DNA of 64,000 bases from Ruminococcus gauvreauii (GTDB lineage: Bacteria; Bacillota; Clostridia; Lachnospirales; Lachnospiraceae): assembly GCF_025151995.1 (NCBI RefSeq), contig NZ_CP102290.1, forward strand, positions 682,001-746,000. The letters are read 5' to 3'. The stretch's first letter is position 1. The number at the start of each line of letters is the position of its first letter. The notes beneath the pieces are model-generated. The model did not search any database, was not told where the DNA came from, and saw only the letters and a program-made list of their open reading frames with translations. This document shows, in pieces, positions 28,084-36,811 of the stretch. The translations under genes and the position numbers were made by a program.

Positions 28084-28146
28084 TCAAGAAACCACCAGTA
28101 TTTTTAATGCTCTGATATCGGTAACCGTTGGTTTCTTTCTTCCCAT
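28084..28146 (-). other. possible 20-codon ORF or gene remnant
   Basis: In the 209-bp gap between the flavin reductase-like gene and the sugar ABC operon an ATG with AAAGGA about 12 bp upstream opens a 20-codon frame beginning MGRKKPTVTDIRALK. It reads like the N-terminus of a real enzyme cut short. The rest of the gap contains CTCTCCGGAGAG and other small inverted repeats but no clear promoter. Confidence 0.3.
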
Positions 28147-28182
28147 GATTTCATGTATCCTTTCTCTAAAAGTCCCGGGCAG

Positions 28183-29076
28183 TTAGTCAACTTTTCTCCA
28201 GCATACGTCTCTGAGCATATCTGTCAGTTCATCTTTCACTGCTTTATTTTTCACAGGATCCGGATTCATCAGCCACAGTTTGTTAAGCTCCAGAAGTTTT
28301 TCATGTTCTTTCTTTGAGATACGGCCTCTTTCTTCTTCACTTTCCATCCATGTGGAGAAGTTACCGATCCAGCGTTTCTTATCACCCAGATTGTCATCTG
28401 TACGATGTCTCTTTTTCATTTTCAGACGACCGTAGTTCAGACGAGGAGTATCACCTGTGATGGAGCACTCATACACAAGGTCAGCTCCGGCCAGTCCCGG
28501 CTCGTCTTCGATCTTCATGTCGCGTTCCAGAAGGTCTTTCTGAACGTGGCATCCCACAACTTTACCGATATACAGTGTGTTGTTGCTCAGAGGATATCTG
28601 TCAAGAATCTTAACTTCCAGGTTAGACACACATTCCATGATACATGGCGGTGCTACTTTCTTAGATTCAAATGGTGTCAGTTTTGCAACATCCAGTTCAC
28701 TGATACCGTGAGGAATCGGCATACCCGTGATCCAGCTTTCCTGCATCAGTTCGAATGGGTAGTAGCTGATGACACACTCCTGGTTGATGTCCAGATTTCT
28801 TCTTGTCTGGCGTCTGTTATGTACATCAAAGCAGTAGTACCACGCGCAATCGGATGGTTCGCCCCACATAGCAGTTCCCATACTGATCGGTGCAACGTTT
28901 ACATTTCCGTGAGCATCCAGCGTATTGACAAAGTAGCATGCTACCGGCGGCTGAATCCATCTGTGGCTGAATCCATAGTCCTCATATTTTGTGAGGATGT
29001 CACCCATATCAAATTTGTCTTTCGCTTCAATATCTGCATAAATCTCAGTGATATCAAAGTATTTTTGTTTTTTCAT
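28183..29076 (-). CDS. flavin reductase-like FMN-binding protein
   Basis: 297 residues. The central part (about 40-200) matches the FMN-binding split barrel of flavin reductase-like proteins (VACYFVNTLDAHGNVNVAPISMGTAMWGEP). The C-terminal about 90 residues are a charged helical extension of unknown role. It starts 18 bp after the Gfo/Idh gene and is probably cotranscribed. The redox partner or substrate cannot be told. Confidence 0.8.
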   Translation of the reverse strand: MKKQKYFDITEIYADIEAKDKFDMGDILTKYEDYGFSHRWIQPPVACYFVNTLDAHGNVNVAPISMGTAMWGEPSDCAWYYCFDVHNRRQTRRNLDINQECVISYYPFELMQESWITGMPIPHGISELDVAKLTPFESKKVAPPCIMECVSNLEVKILDRYPLSNNTLYIGKVVGCHVQKDLLERDMKIEDEPGLAGADLVYECSITGDTPRLNYGRLKMKKRHRTDDNLGDKKRWIGNFSTWMESEEERGRISKKEHEKLLELNKLWLMNPDPVKNKAVKDELTDMLRDVCWRKVD

Positions 29077-29094
29077 GGTAAGATTTCTCCTTTT

Positions 29095-30099
29095 TCATAT
29101 TTCCTGCGGGTATTTCAGTCCCCACTGTTCCCTCACAGTATCCATGATTTTCATAACACCGAGTGTCTCGGCAAGCGGGAGGATATCACTTTCCTTCTTG
29201 CCCTGCTGCAGGCAGCGCATTGCTTCTTCCGCCTCGTACCGGTATCCGGGTCCGTCAATCGGAATGTTGATTTCTTCCACGATCGTCGGATCATCAGTCA
29301 GCTTGGATTCTGCCTCCAGTCTCACTGTGTCAGCATTCATGAAAGCTTTTTTCAGGCGGATCACACCTTCGTCTCCCACGATCCATGCTTCCTGCGGCGT
29401 CTCTGCCAGCATCGTACAGCTTAAGATTGCGATCTCATTTCCCGGATAGCGCATCGTGATTACCGACTGTTCATCCACCTCTGTATCTCCGATTGCTGCC
29501 AGACTCTTGATCTGGGCAGGCTCATATCCCAATACCATAGAAGCAAAGGAAATGGCATATACACCCAGCTCCATCATTGCTCCGCCGCCGGCTTTGCGGT
29601 CAAACTGCCGTGTCGTGTGATCCTCAAACAGGAATCCGTTATCTGCTCTCACGTATTTTACTTTTCCGACGCGGCCTTCTCTCAGCCACTGTCTGATTGT
29701 CTTCACTACCGGAAGGAATCTGCTCCACATGGCTTCCATAAGGAACAGATCTGCTTCCCGGGCCGCCTGAATCATTTCTTCTGTCTCCTTTGCATTCAGT
29801 GCAAAAGGTTTTTCACATACAACCGGTTTTCCTGCCTTGAAGCAGTCCAGTACCATCTGCTTATGTGCCGGATTCAGGATTGAAACATACACAATATCAA
29901 TTTCCTTATCTGCCAGAAACTCTTCATAGCTTCCGTAAGCCTTTTTGATACCGTGCCTTTTTGCAAACTCCCGTGCCTCTTCCAGTGAAGTCTTCGATGC
30001 GACCGCTTCCAGAACTGCAGCATCCGTATACGTCAGACCCTCTGCAAATCTTTCTGCTACCCATCCTGGCCCCACCAGACCCCAACGAACTTTACTCAT
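29095..30099 (-). CDS. Gfo/Idh/MocA-family oxidoreductase
   Basis: 334 residues: N-terminal Rossmann domain (GLVGPGWVAERFAEGL) binding NAD(P), the conserved EKPFAL motif, and a C-terminal substrate-binding alpha/beta domain. The ATG at 30099 follows AAGGAGG. It acts on a sugar or polyol, likely a ketose, inositol or dehydro sugar. It may be the metabolic partner of the sugar transporter at 24436-27973. Terminator-separated from the LacI-type gene. Confidence 0.9.
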   Translation of the reverse strand: MSKVRWGLVGPGWVAERFAEGLTYTDAAVLEAVASKTSLEEAREFAKRHGIKKAYGSYEEFLADKEIDIVYVSILNPAHKQMVLDCFKAGKPVVCEKPFALNAKETEEMIQAAREADLFLMEAMWSRFLPVVKTIRQWLREGRVGKVKYVRADNGFLFEDHTTRQFDRKAGGGAMMELGVYAISFASMVLGYEPAQIKSLAAIGDTEVDEQSVITMRYPGNEIAILSCTMLAETPQEAWIVGDEGVIRLKKAFMNADTVRLEAESKLTDDPTIVEEINIPIDGPGYRYEAEEAMRCLQQGKKESDILPLAETLGVMKIMDTVREQWGLKYPQEI

Positions 30100-30132
30100 T
30101 ATCTGCCTCCTTATATATTTTTGAAACATAAA

Positions 30133-30174
30133 GAGCCTGTTATCATTGTTTCTGCAACAATCATAACAAGCCCC
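30133..30174 (-). terminator. rho-independent terminator after the LacI-type gene
   Basis: Long hairpin, GAGCCTGTTATCATTGTT paired with AACAATCATAACAAGCCCC with small mismatches, ending in a T-rich stretch on the minus strand. It separates the regulator from the Gfo/Idh gene. Confidence 0.75.
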
Positions 30175-30222
30175 TTAAGCTGTCACAATATTTTTACCCG
30201 TCATAAACAGCGAATTGTTTTA

Positions 30223-32439
30223 TTAAAACGTTTCAAAACTGTTTTCAATCATTTTTAATACTTTTTCTTCTGCCTCAGACAGCAATTCTTCTGTTTCACG
30301 GTTCGAATTCAAAGCCTCTATCAGCATCTCTCCCAACACATTATCCACTGCTTCCGGCAGTATCTGTTTGCCGTCTGCCGCTATCACCTTGTCTCTGGAA
30401 CCGCCGTTTGCAAACGATTGACTGACCAGATCCATCCATGGATATTTCAGCCGCAGCCCCGTATGATTGTAGACTGCATATGTCGGAATACATCCATTCA
30501 TGCGCATATTGGCGATACTCATCTCATCGCTGATCATCCAGCGCAGATATTCACACGCCTCCCTGATATTGTGAGATTTGTTGTTGATCCCCATACAGTA
30601 ACCGCCCAGCATAGACTTCCCCTTGGGGACCCGTGTTACGCCGAGAAGATGGGCACATGTCTGTTCTTTATATTTCTGCGGATTGTAATGCGAAGCATAT
30701 CCCATGACCATAGCCACTTCTCCGTGGAGTATCGCTGAGAACATTTCATCATCCATCGTCTCATATTGTGTCTCCCGCTTGCAAAAACGGTAAGTCTCCC
30801 TGAGGTTATTAAGCGCGCGGACATTTCCATCCTGGCTCAGCACAACATCCCCCCACCGGTCTACCACAGTCCCGTTAAAAGCCCATTGCCTCGGGTAGAA
30901 TTCCGATACCAGGCTAAGCTTATCCGCGCTGTTAATCGTCGTTCCATATTCAAACGGTGAATCCGGGTTGAACTCTCTGGTAAAAAACTCACAGATCATG
31001 TTGTATTCTTTCCAGCTTCTGGGAAGCGCCAGCGGCACCCCGTACTGTCCCTGAAATGCAGCTTTCGTGTCCAGATCCTCGAACCAGTCTTTTCGATAGT
31101 AAATTGCCTGTATGCTTGATATCACCGGCAGCACACAGCGTCGTTTATCATAGGGCGAAAAGCTCTTGCGGATCACCTCCGGATACTGCTTAAGCATATC
31201 CTGTCCAAGATCCCTCCTCAGCTCATACAGAAACTCCTGGCTGGTGTAATGCGGAAGCCACGGCTTATCGATCATCACAATATCATAGTTGCACACCGGA
31301 CTTGCCATCTCCCGGTCGAGCGCTTCCTTCAATTCTGCATATGATTTTTTGTCATATGTCACGTGCAGATTACTCCCCGCGTCGACAGCAACCGATAATT
31401 TTTCCAGAACGTCAGTCGCTTCGCTGTCCAGTGCCAGAACCTTCAGTTCCTTTTTAGAGTCTGATACATAAACCTCGGTCTTTTTCTCAGGTGGCTTGCG
31501 CTTCAGGTAAAACGTCTGGATATCCCCCTGGTGTTCCTCCTGTTCCGCAATCATCTGTCCCGCCTTCATGCCGGCCATGATCATGTCACGTTTGATCGTA
31601 TGAATGTTTTTATATACATTGTGCATATTCCAGCCGTCGTCCGCCAGCGCATAGATCTGAACCTCCTGCTTCAGCATCTCGGCCACCTCATAAGTGACCC
31701 TGGCAAGCCCCAGCGTCGACGTCAGAACACACCGGATTCCATCTTTTCTCGCAACAAACTGTTCATAAACTTTTTTAAAGGATTCGTCACATTCACTGCT
31801 GACTGCAATAATATTTTCCTCCATGCCCTGCCCTGACTGCAAAAAACCGCGCCGGAAGTCCTCGTCTGAAGTGTAATATCCCTTTCTGTGCAGCAGAAGT
31901 ATCTCCTCCGGTTTCCATTTTCCCTGAAACTCCTGCACCTGATGGCGAATCAGCGTTGCATTGTCAAAGACGACATAGTTGCAGTCTATTCCTTCCAGTC
32001 TCCGCTCAACCACAACGAGCGGTATTTTTCTTTTTTCAATCTCTTTATATACACTGCTCGCCTGCGGCCTTGCCGGAACTGCAATAATTCCTGAAACTCC
32101 CATATCCAGGTATGACTGCAGCATATCCTGCTCCAGCAGATAATCATTTCCTGTCAGCTTCAGTATCGGATAATACTGTTTGCCCTCAAAAATCTTGCAC
32201 ATTCCAAAATAAATATCCTGATACGGAGACTCCAGCTCCGGAAGCAAAACGCCGATCAGTTTTGTTTTCCCTTTCTTCAGATTCTGCGCATTGTAGTTCG
32301 GCCGGTAATTCAGTTCCCTCACTGCCTCCTGCACCAGTCTGTATTTTTCACTTTCTGCGGATACCTTGCCGTTGAGTACGTTGGATACTGTAGCGATCGA
32401 TACACCTGCCAGCTTTGCCACATCCTTTATCGTTGCCAT
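30223..32439 (-). CDS. LacI-family regulator fused to a family 1 solute-binding domain
   Basis: About 738 residues, roughly twice the length of a normal LacI protein. Residues 1-55 are the LacI HTH with hinge (TIKDVAKLAGVSIATVSNVLNG), 60-330 the usual periplasmic-binding-like effector domain, and about 345-738 resemble an extracellular sugar-binding protein (YRKDWFEDLDTKAAF...PLALPRSWKEY). There is no signal peptide, so both ligand domains are cytoplasmic. The ATG at 32439 is ten bases after AAGGGAG. It may sense two ligands. It is encoded next to an XRE regulator and upstream of a Gfo/Idh enzyme. Confidence 0.88.
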   Translation of the reverse strand: MATIKDVAKLAGVSIATVSNVLNGKVSAESEKYRLVQEAVRELNYRPNYNAQNLKKGKTKLIGVLLPELESPYQDIYFGMCKIFEGKQYYPILKLTGNDYLLEQDMLQSYLDMGVSGIIAVPARPQASSVYKEIEKRKIPLVVVERRLEGIDCNYVVFDNATLIRHQVQEFQGKWKPEEILLLHRKGYYTSDEDFRRGFLQSGQGMEENIIAVSSECDESFKKVYEQFVARKDGIRCVLTSTLGLARVTYEVAEMLKQEVQIYALADDGWNMHNVYKNIHTIKRDMIMAGMKAGQMIAEQEEHQGDIQTFYLKRKPPEKKTEVYVSDSKKELKVLALDSEATDVLEKLSVAVDAGSNLHVTYDKKSYAELKEALDREMASPVCNYDIVMIDKPWLPHYTSQEFLYELRRDLGQDMLKQYPEVIRKSFSPYDKRRCVLPVISSIQAIYYRKDWFEDLDTKAAFQGQYGVPLALPRSWKEYNMICEFFTREFNPDSPFEYGTTINSADKLSLVSEFYPRQWAFNGTVVDRWGDVVLSQDGNVRALNNLRETYRFCKRETQYETMDDEMFSAILHGEVAMVMGYASHYNPQKYKEQTCAHLLGVTRVPKGKSMLGGYCMGINNKSHNIREACEYLRWMISDEMSIANMRMNGCIPTYAVYNHTGLRLKYPWMDLVSQSFANGGSRDKVIAADGKQILPEAVDNVLGEMLIEALNSNRETEELLSEAEEKVLKMIENSFETF

Positions 32440-32498
32440 TATCTGCCAACTCCCTTCTATGTCGTAAAATTTCAAAATTCTCGCATACTCTCCAAACA

Positions 32499-33053
32499 TT
32501 ATATCCCATGCTGTTTTAGAATTCCAGAAGTTTCAACAAATTCTTCCACACTGACCGCCCTGGCAGCATTTCGAAGCCAGTGTTTTAATACAGACATGTT
32601 ATTCTCAGATCTGATCCTGCAGCATATTTCCTCCCTTACAATTCCTGCTTCCTGCAGCAGTTCAATGACTGTTTCTGCCATTTCGGATCTTACTTTTTTC
32701 TCATCCACAGTACAGGAAGCTTCCATCACGCCTCTGGCCGCGGCACTCATGACAATCAGCTCAGACTCACTCATCTCGTCCAGCAGAGCATCCAGCTGCA
32801 GCCTCCTTGTCCCTCTTTTCACATTGGCGTCCGGAAAAAAGAACTCATCCACAGAGAGCTGAAACAGCGTCACAAATTCATAGAACTTCTGCAGACTCGG
32901 ATGCTGCCCTTCATTCTCAATGGACATAATATACCTGGGAGCCAGATCAATCTTTTCACTTAGCTGCTCACGTGTCCAGCCTCTGGCCTCCCGCTCTCTT
33001 TTAATCGCCTGTCCCAACGCCTTAAAATCATAAATATCCTGCGATTTACGCAT
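32499..33053 (-). CDS. XRE-family helix-turn-helix regulator
   Basis: About 184 residues: HTH_3 at about 8-65 (GWTREQLSEKIDLAPRYIMSIEN) and a helical C-terminal region of unknown function. AGGG lies 8 bp before the ATG at 33053; GTG 33062 and ATG 33059 are alternatives. It is 59 bp upstream of the LacI fusion gene and probably cotranscribed. Target unknown. Confidence 0.8.
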   Translation of the reverse strand: MRKSQDIYDFKALGQAIKREREARGWTREQLSEKIDLAPRYIMSIENEGQHPSLQKFYEFVTLFQLSVDEFFFPDANVKRGTRRLQLDALLDEMSESELIVMSAAARGVMEASCTVDEKKVRSEMAETVIELLQEAGIVREEICCRIRSENNMSVLKHWLRNAARAVSVEEFVETSGILKQHGI

Positions 33054-33638
33054 ACACATCACCCTATGTTATTTTATAACTCTCATTGCAAAACCGAAAC
33101 GATGTACAAAGGTACACGATGCGCTATTTTATATCCCGCCCTGACGCATATCAGGCAGAACATACGCAGGCAATATGGATGCAGATGCAATTTTTCAGAT
33201 ATTAATTTTGAATATAGGATATCAGATGAAAACAGAAACGCTGAAGTCGTCTATTCATACGGTGATTTCACGCTTCAGCAGAGATGTGGTGAAAGACATT
33301 TCCATGCTGGAATAGACATCGACTTATTGGAGATCAGCTATTTTGATTTTTGATTGAGAGAAGGCAGGCGCAGCCGCCACAAACTGATACCGCCTGCACT
33401 GTATAGACTACGGATCCGCTTTTCGGAGGTGTGATATTCCATAAAAACGATCGGCTTTTTAGGAATTGTCAGTAAATTTTCATATTACAGACTGGCCAAA
33501 GCACCAATCTGTCGATGTCTATACTATAGATACGAATAATCTATACAAAAAATTACGATGTATATAAACACCGTTCTGTCTGCAGCCGCAAATATACTCC
33601 ATGCTGTTTTTCAAGGCCGCGTTTGATTTTTAAAATGA
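33054..33638. other. 585-bp intergenic region without a supported gene
   Basis: I see no frame with a ribosome binding site. A plus-strand frame at 33066-33353 lacks one and looks non-coding. Inverted repeats are present: GCAGGCG with CGCCTGC (about 33364-33398), and ACAGACTGG with CCAATCTGT (33486-33511). A minus-strand open stretch near 33345-33450 might be decayed coding DNA. Confidence 0.4.
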
Positions 33639-33671
33639 AAAACGCCTGTTCAGTATATGAACAGACGTTTT
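33639..33671 (-). terminator. rho-independent terminator of the inositol-type pair
   Basis: 14-bp stem with one mismatch (33639-33652 with 33658-33671), followed on the minus strand by TTTTTCATTTT. Confidence 0.85.
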
Positions 33672-33690
33672 CTCCCGTTTTCTTATCTTA

Positions 33691-34569
33691 TTAAAATCCG
33701 GCCTTTCGCAGATTCTCACGTCCGCGTTTTGCAATCGGAAGCGGGACCTCAAAAGATTTGACCGGGAATAAATCCTGCTCGACAACAACCCAGCCATCAT
33801 AATTCTTCTCGACAAGTGCATCGTGCAGCTTTTCAAAATCAATGCTTCCTCTTCCGGGTTCCACCATGATATCTTCAGTCACCGCTTTGGCAAAGGACCA
33901 TTTCTTTTGGTCCATCTCAGCCTTCACTGCCAGGTCACAGTCCTTGATATGGATATAGGGGATGCGCTCTGCATGTTTTCGGTAAAATGCGATCGGTTCT
34001 CCGCCTCCGTATACGTGATGGCCTGTGTCAAAGCAAAGCATGACATCCGTATCTGTCAGCAAACGCTCAATCTGCTCTTCTGTCTGTACATGGCAGTCTA
34101 CATGAGGATGGAATGTTCCAATCAGCCCGTGTCTTTCTACATGATCAGCGGCACGCTGAACATTCTTCACATATTTGCCCCACTGTTCATCGGTCAGATT
34201 CGGATCCATGACCAGTTCGCCGGTCTCCAGATCCGTATACATCGCCGGAAGAAGCACAATATATTTAGCTTCCGGAAAGTCACCAAGCAGATTTGCAATA
34301 TCATCAATTGTTCCGCACATTTCGTCTACGGATGTATCATTCAGAAAATCCCCGCCGACTGTTCCAGCAACCAGCGTCAGGCTGCGTTTGTTAAGCTCCT
34401 GCTCCAACGCAGGATTTCTGTTCGGAAAATATCCCCACGGTCCCAGTTCAACGCCGTCATAACCGGCTTCCCTCATCTCATCCATGCAGCGGCTCCACGG
34501 AGTCTGTTTCTCATGTTCCGGAAACCATACGCCCCACGAATCCGGAGCAATACCAACTTTAATACTCAT
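33691..34569 (-). CDS. sugar phosphate isomerase/epimerase-type TIM barrel, IolE-like
   Basis: 292 residues of the xylose-isomerase-like TIM-barrel family. It resembles inosose dehydratase IolE in order of motifs: GIAPDSWGVWF at the start, GTFHPHVDCHVQTEEQ, FDTGHHVYGGG and HIKDCD, with the metal-binding Glu/Asp/His residues in place. It follows the dehydrogenase gene by 18 bp. Together they fit oxidation of an inositol or related cyclitol followed by dehydration or isomerisation; other iol genes are not in the window. Confidence 0.82.
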   Translation of the reverse strand: MSIKVGIAPDSWGVWFPEHEKQTPWSRCMDEMREAGYDGVELGPWGYFPNRNPALEQELNKRSLTLVAGTVGGDFLNDTSVDEMCGTIDDIANLLGDFPEAKYIVLLPAMYTDLETGELVMDPNLTDEQWGKYVKNVQRAADHVERHGLIGTFHPHVDCHVQTEEQIERLLTDTDVMLCFDTGHHVYGGGEPIAFYRKHAERIPYIHIKDCDLAVKAEMDQKKWSFAKAVTEDIMVEPGRGSIDFEKLHDALVEKNYDGWVVVEQDLFPVKSFEVPLPIAKRGRENLRKAGF

Positions 34570-34587
34570 AATGTATTTCCTCCCAAT

Positions 34588-35622
34588 TTATAATGCCAGC
34601 ATCTCAGCCATTGTTACGACACGCTTTTCTTTCAGAGAAATATCGCAGGCTTTCGCAATCAATACGGAATAATAACCGTCCTTTGCATTCACCGGAACCG
34701 GCTTGTCATTGACAATGGCATCGATAAATTCATGGATCTCATCCGTATAGGAAGCAATATACCGGTTTACATAGAAGAACAGAGGTTTCTCGGCTGTCTG
34801 GCCCTCTTCATTCGCCAGTACCACCGTGCTTGCAGTATCATTTGCAACATTGACTGCACCCGTTGAACCAAACACCTCGATTCTCTGGTCATAACCGTAT
34901 GCACACTGCCAGCAGTTATCAATGATTGCCATAGCTCCGGAATCAAATTTCAGGATCACGGAGGTCGTATCGACGCCGCCTGTCGTCTCCTGATCTTTGT
35001 TAATCATTGCTGAACCTGTGGCATATACCTCCGTCACTTCTGCACCGCACGCCATAAATCGCGCCATATCAAAATCATGGATGGAAGTATCCAGGAACAT
35101 ACCGCCAGCAGATCCGCCGACTGCTGCAAAATATTCTGGCGGCGGAGGCAGCGGATCGCGGGATGTAATTTTTATCTGACGCACTTCCCCGATCTTACCT
35201 TCTGCGACCATCCGGCGAGCGGTGGCATGATTATGGTCAAATCTGCGGTTGTATCCAAGCTGTAGCTTGATTTTACATGCTTTTGCAGTCCTGATGGCTT
35301 CTTTGATCGCCTCAATGCTGTAATCAATCGGCTTTTCACAGAACACATGCTTTCCAGCTCTTGCACATTCTTGGATCAGCTGTCCGTGCAGTGATGCCGG
35401 AGCGCAGATCAAAACCGCATCAACCTCGGGATCATTTAAAATTGTCTTGTAATCTGTAACCGCCTCCGGGCAGCCGTTGGCTTTCGCCCACTCGTTGTAA
35501 GCATCCGGATAGGCATCCGCGACGTATCGCAGTTTTGCTTCCGGCACGGAAGTCACAATATCTTTTGCGTGAATACGTCCCACATTGCCCCCGCCGATGA
35601 TGCCAAGTACTGTCTTTTTCAT
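34588..35622 (-). CDS. Gfo/Idh/MocA dehydrogenase, inositol 2-dehydrogenase-like
   Basis: 344 residues. Rossmann fingerprint GIIGGGNVGRIHA, the EKPIDY motif with catalytic-type Lys, and the C-terminal sugar domain with DTSIHDFDMARFM, typical of inositol or scyllo-inositol dehydrogenases. The ATG at 35622 is chosen over a GTG four codons earlier. First gene of a two-gene operon divergent from an AraC regulator with direct repeats between them. Confidence 0.88.
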   Translation of the reverse strand: MKKTVLGIIGGGNVGRIHAKDIVTSVPEAKLRYVADAYPDAYNEWAKANGCPEAVTDYKTILNDPEVDAVLICAPASLHGQLIQECARAGKHVFCEKPIDYSIEAIKEAIRTAKACKIKLQLGYNRRFDHNHATARRMVAEGKIGEVRQIKITSRDPLPPPPEYFAAVGGSAGGMFLDTSIHDFDMARFMACGAEVTEVYATGSAMINKDQETTGGVDTTSVILKFDSGAMAIIDNCWQCAYGYDQRIEVFGSTGAVNVANDTASTVVLANEEGQTAEKPLFFYVNRYIASYTDEIHEFIDAIVNDKPVPVNAKDGYYSVLIAKACDISLKEKRVVTMAEMLAL

Positions 35623-35718
35623 CGTAGCTTTCACTCCTTATGTTATTTGCTTATTTTGTTTTCTGTCTGTTTACAAGCTCTATTATACATCCGGATTCCA
35701 AAAATTAAATACGCACAC

Positions 35719-35879
35719 TTGCTCAAAAACTTTTATTTCTTGCTTACACAATCCTTTGGTTTCCTTGACACAGAGTTTTTTCTTTTTTATAATATATATG
35801 ACCATTTCTTATGTTATCATCGAAAGACATGCTCTCAAACTACAATTATTTGCTAAAAACCTTTGATTTCTTGCTTACA
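35719..35879. promoter_or_regulatory. two 30-bp direct repeats, probable AraC-type regulator sites
   Basis: Copies at 35719-35748 and 35850-35879 agree at 27 of 30 positions, sharing TTGCT at the left and ATTTCTTGCTTACA at the right. One copy lies near the dehydrogenase promoter and the other ends 16 bp before the AraC start codon. The layout fits a looping AraC protein that controls both itself and the divergent operon. Confidence 0.7.
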
Positions 35880-35894
35880 TTATAGGGGGTCTCT

Positions 35895-36746
35895 ATGCAA
35901 GGTCTTGAAACGGGACTGCTGGAACAGTCCGAGTACTTTTTTCATACACCGACATCGCTCGCAAAGTCACTGCTTTTTCACGTGGAAATCTGCGGACATT
36001 TTTACTCCGATCAGAATTATAAAGTAAACCGTGAAACCTTTGGGAATTTTCTTCTCCTGTACGTCATGGACGGCGCACTGCACATTCAGACGCACGAAAC
36101 CGACACGCTTGTCACCCAGGGAAATGCAGCGCTGATCAACTGTCACCGCTGGCATGCATATGACACACCTGTATACTGTGAATTCTCTTACGTACACTTT
36201 GACGGTTCTAACACCCAGGCCCTCTACGACCACATCGTTCAAAACCAGGGGAATGTCTTTCCAGTCGATGAGCGGAGCACACTGCCACATTATATGCGGC
36301 TGCTGTTAAGCGACAGCCGCAACAGCAAAATGGTTTCTGAGATCTCATTTTCACAGATCATCTATTCCCTGCTCAGTGATATTATCATTGCGCCGCAGAA
36401 TGAATCCCTTTCAGGAGAAAAAGCTCAGATCATTGAGGGCGCGCTTGATTACATTCATACCCATCTCTCAGAACAACTGTCACTGGATGATATTGCATCC
36501 AATGTCGGACTGAGCACATTTCATTTTGCCAGACTGTTCAAGCGTGCCACCGGTTCTTCACCACACGAATATATCATTCTGTCCAGAATAGATAATGCAA
36601 AATATCTGCTGCGTACAACCTCTGATTCTGTCAGTCAGATTGCTTTTCAGACAGGCTATACAACAGAGAGCAGCTTTATCACATCGTTTAGCGGGCGGGT
36701 CGGTATGACGCCCGGGAAATTCCGAAAATTGTTTCGGACTTCCTGA
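35895..36746 (+). CDS. AraC-family regulator with cupin-like sensor domain
   Basis: 283 residues: N-terminal sugar-binding cupin-like domain (about 25-150, YNYK... HWHAYDTPVYCEFSYVHFDG region), C-terminal double HTH (about 185-280, ending GMTPGKFRKLF). GGGGG lies 7 bp before the ATG. It is divergent from the inositol-type pair and is its obvious regulator. Confidence 0.88.
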   Translation: MQGLETGLLEQSEYFFHTPTSLAKSLLFHVEICGHFYSDQNYKVNRETFGNFLLLYVMDGALHIQTHETDTLVTQGNAALINCHRWHAYDTPVYCEFSYVHFDGSNTQALYDHIVQNQGNVFPVDERSTLPHYMRLLLSDSRNSKMVSEISFSQIIYSLLSDIIIAPQNESLSGEKAQIIEGALDYIHTHLSEQLSLDDIASNVGLSTFHFARLFKRATGSSPHEYIILSRIDNAKYLLRTTSDSVSQIAFQTGYTTESSFITSFSGRVGMTPGKFRKLFRTS

Positions 36747-36768
36747 AGATTGATAAAGTGTATAAAAA

Positions 36769-36796
36769 AACCGGTGCAGCATTTGCCGCACCGGTT
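36769..36796 (-). terminator. rho-independent terminator of the URO-D gene
   Basis: 9-bp stem AACCGGTGC/GCACCGGTT followed on the minus strand by T7; the converging araC gene may share it. Confidence 0.85.
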
Positions 36797-36811
36797 ACTA
36801 ATCTGTCTATT

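Noticed and set aside
30223..32439. LacI-binding-protein fusion as a frameshift or assembly join
   Set aside because: One continuous frame with sensible linker composition and no intervening start or signal peptide.
33066..33353. Plus-strand frame in the 585-bp gap before the IolE-like gene
   Set aside because: No ribosome binding site, no recognisable domain and AT-rich, unstructured composition.
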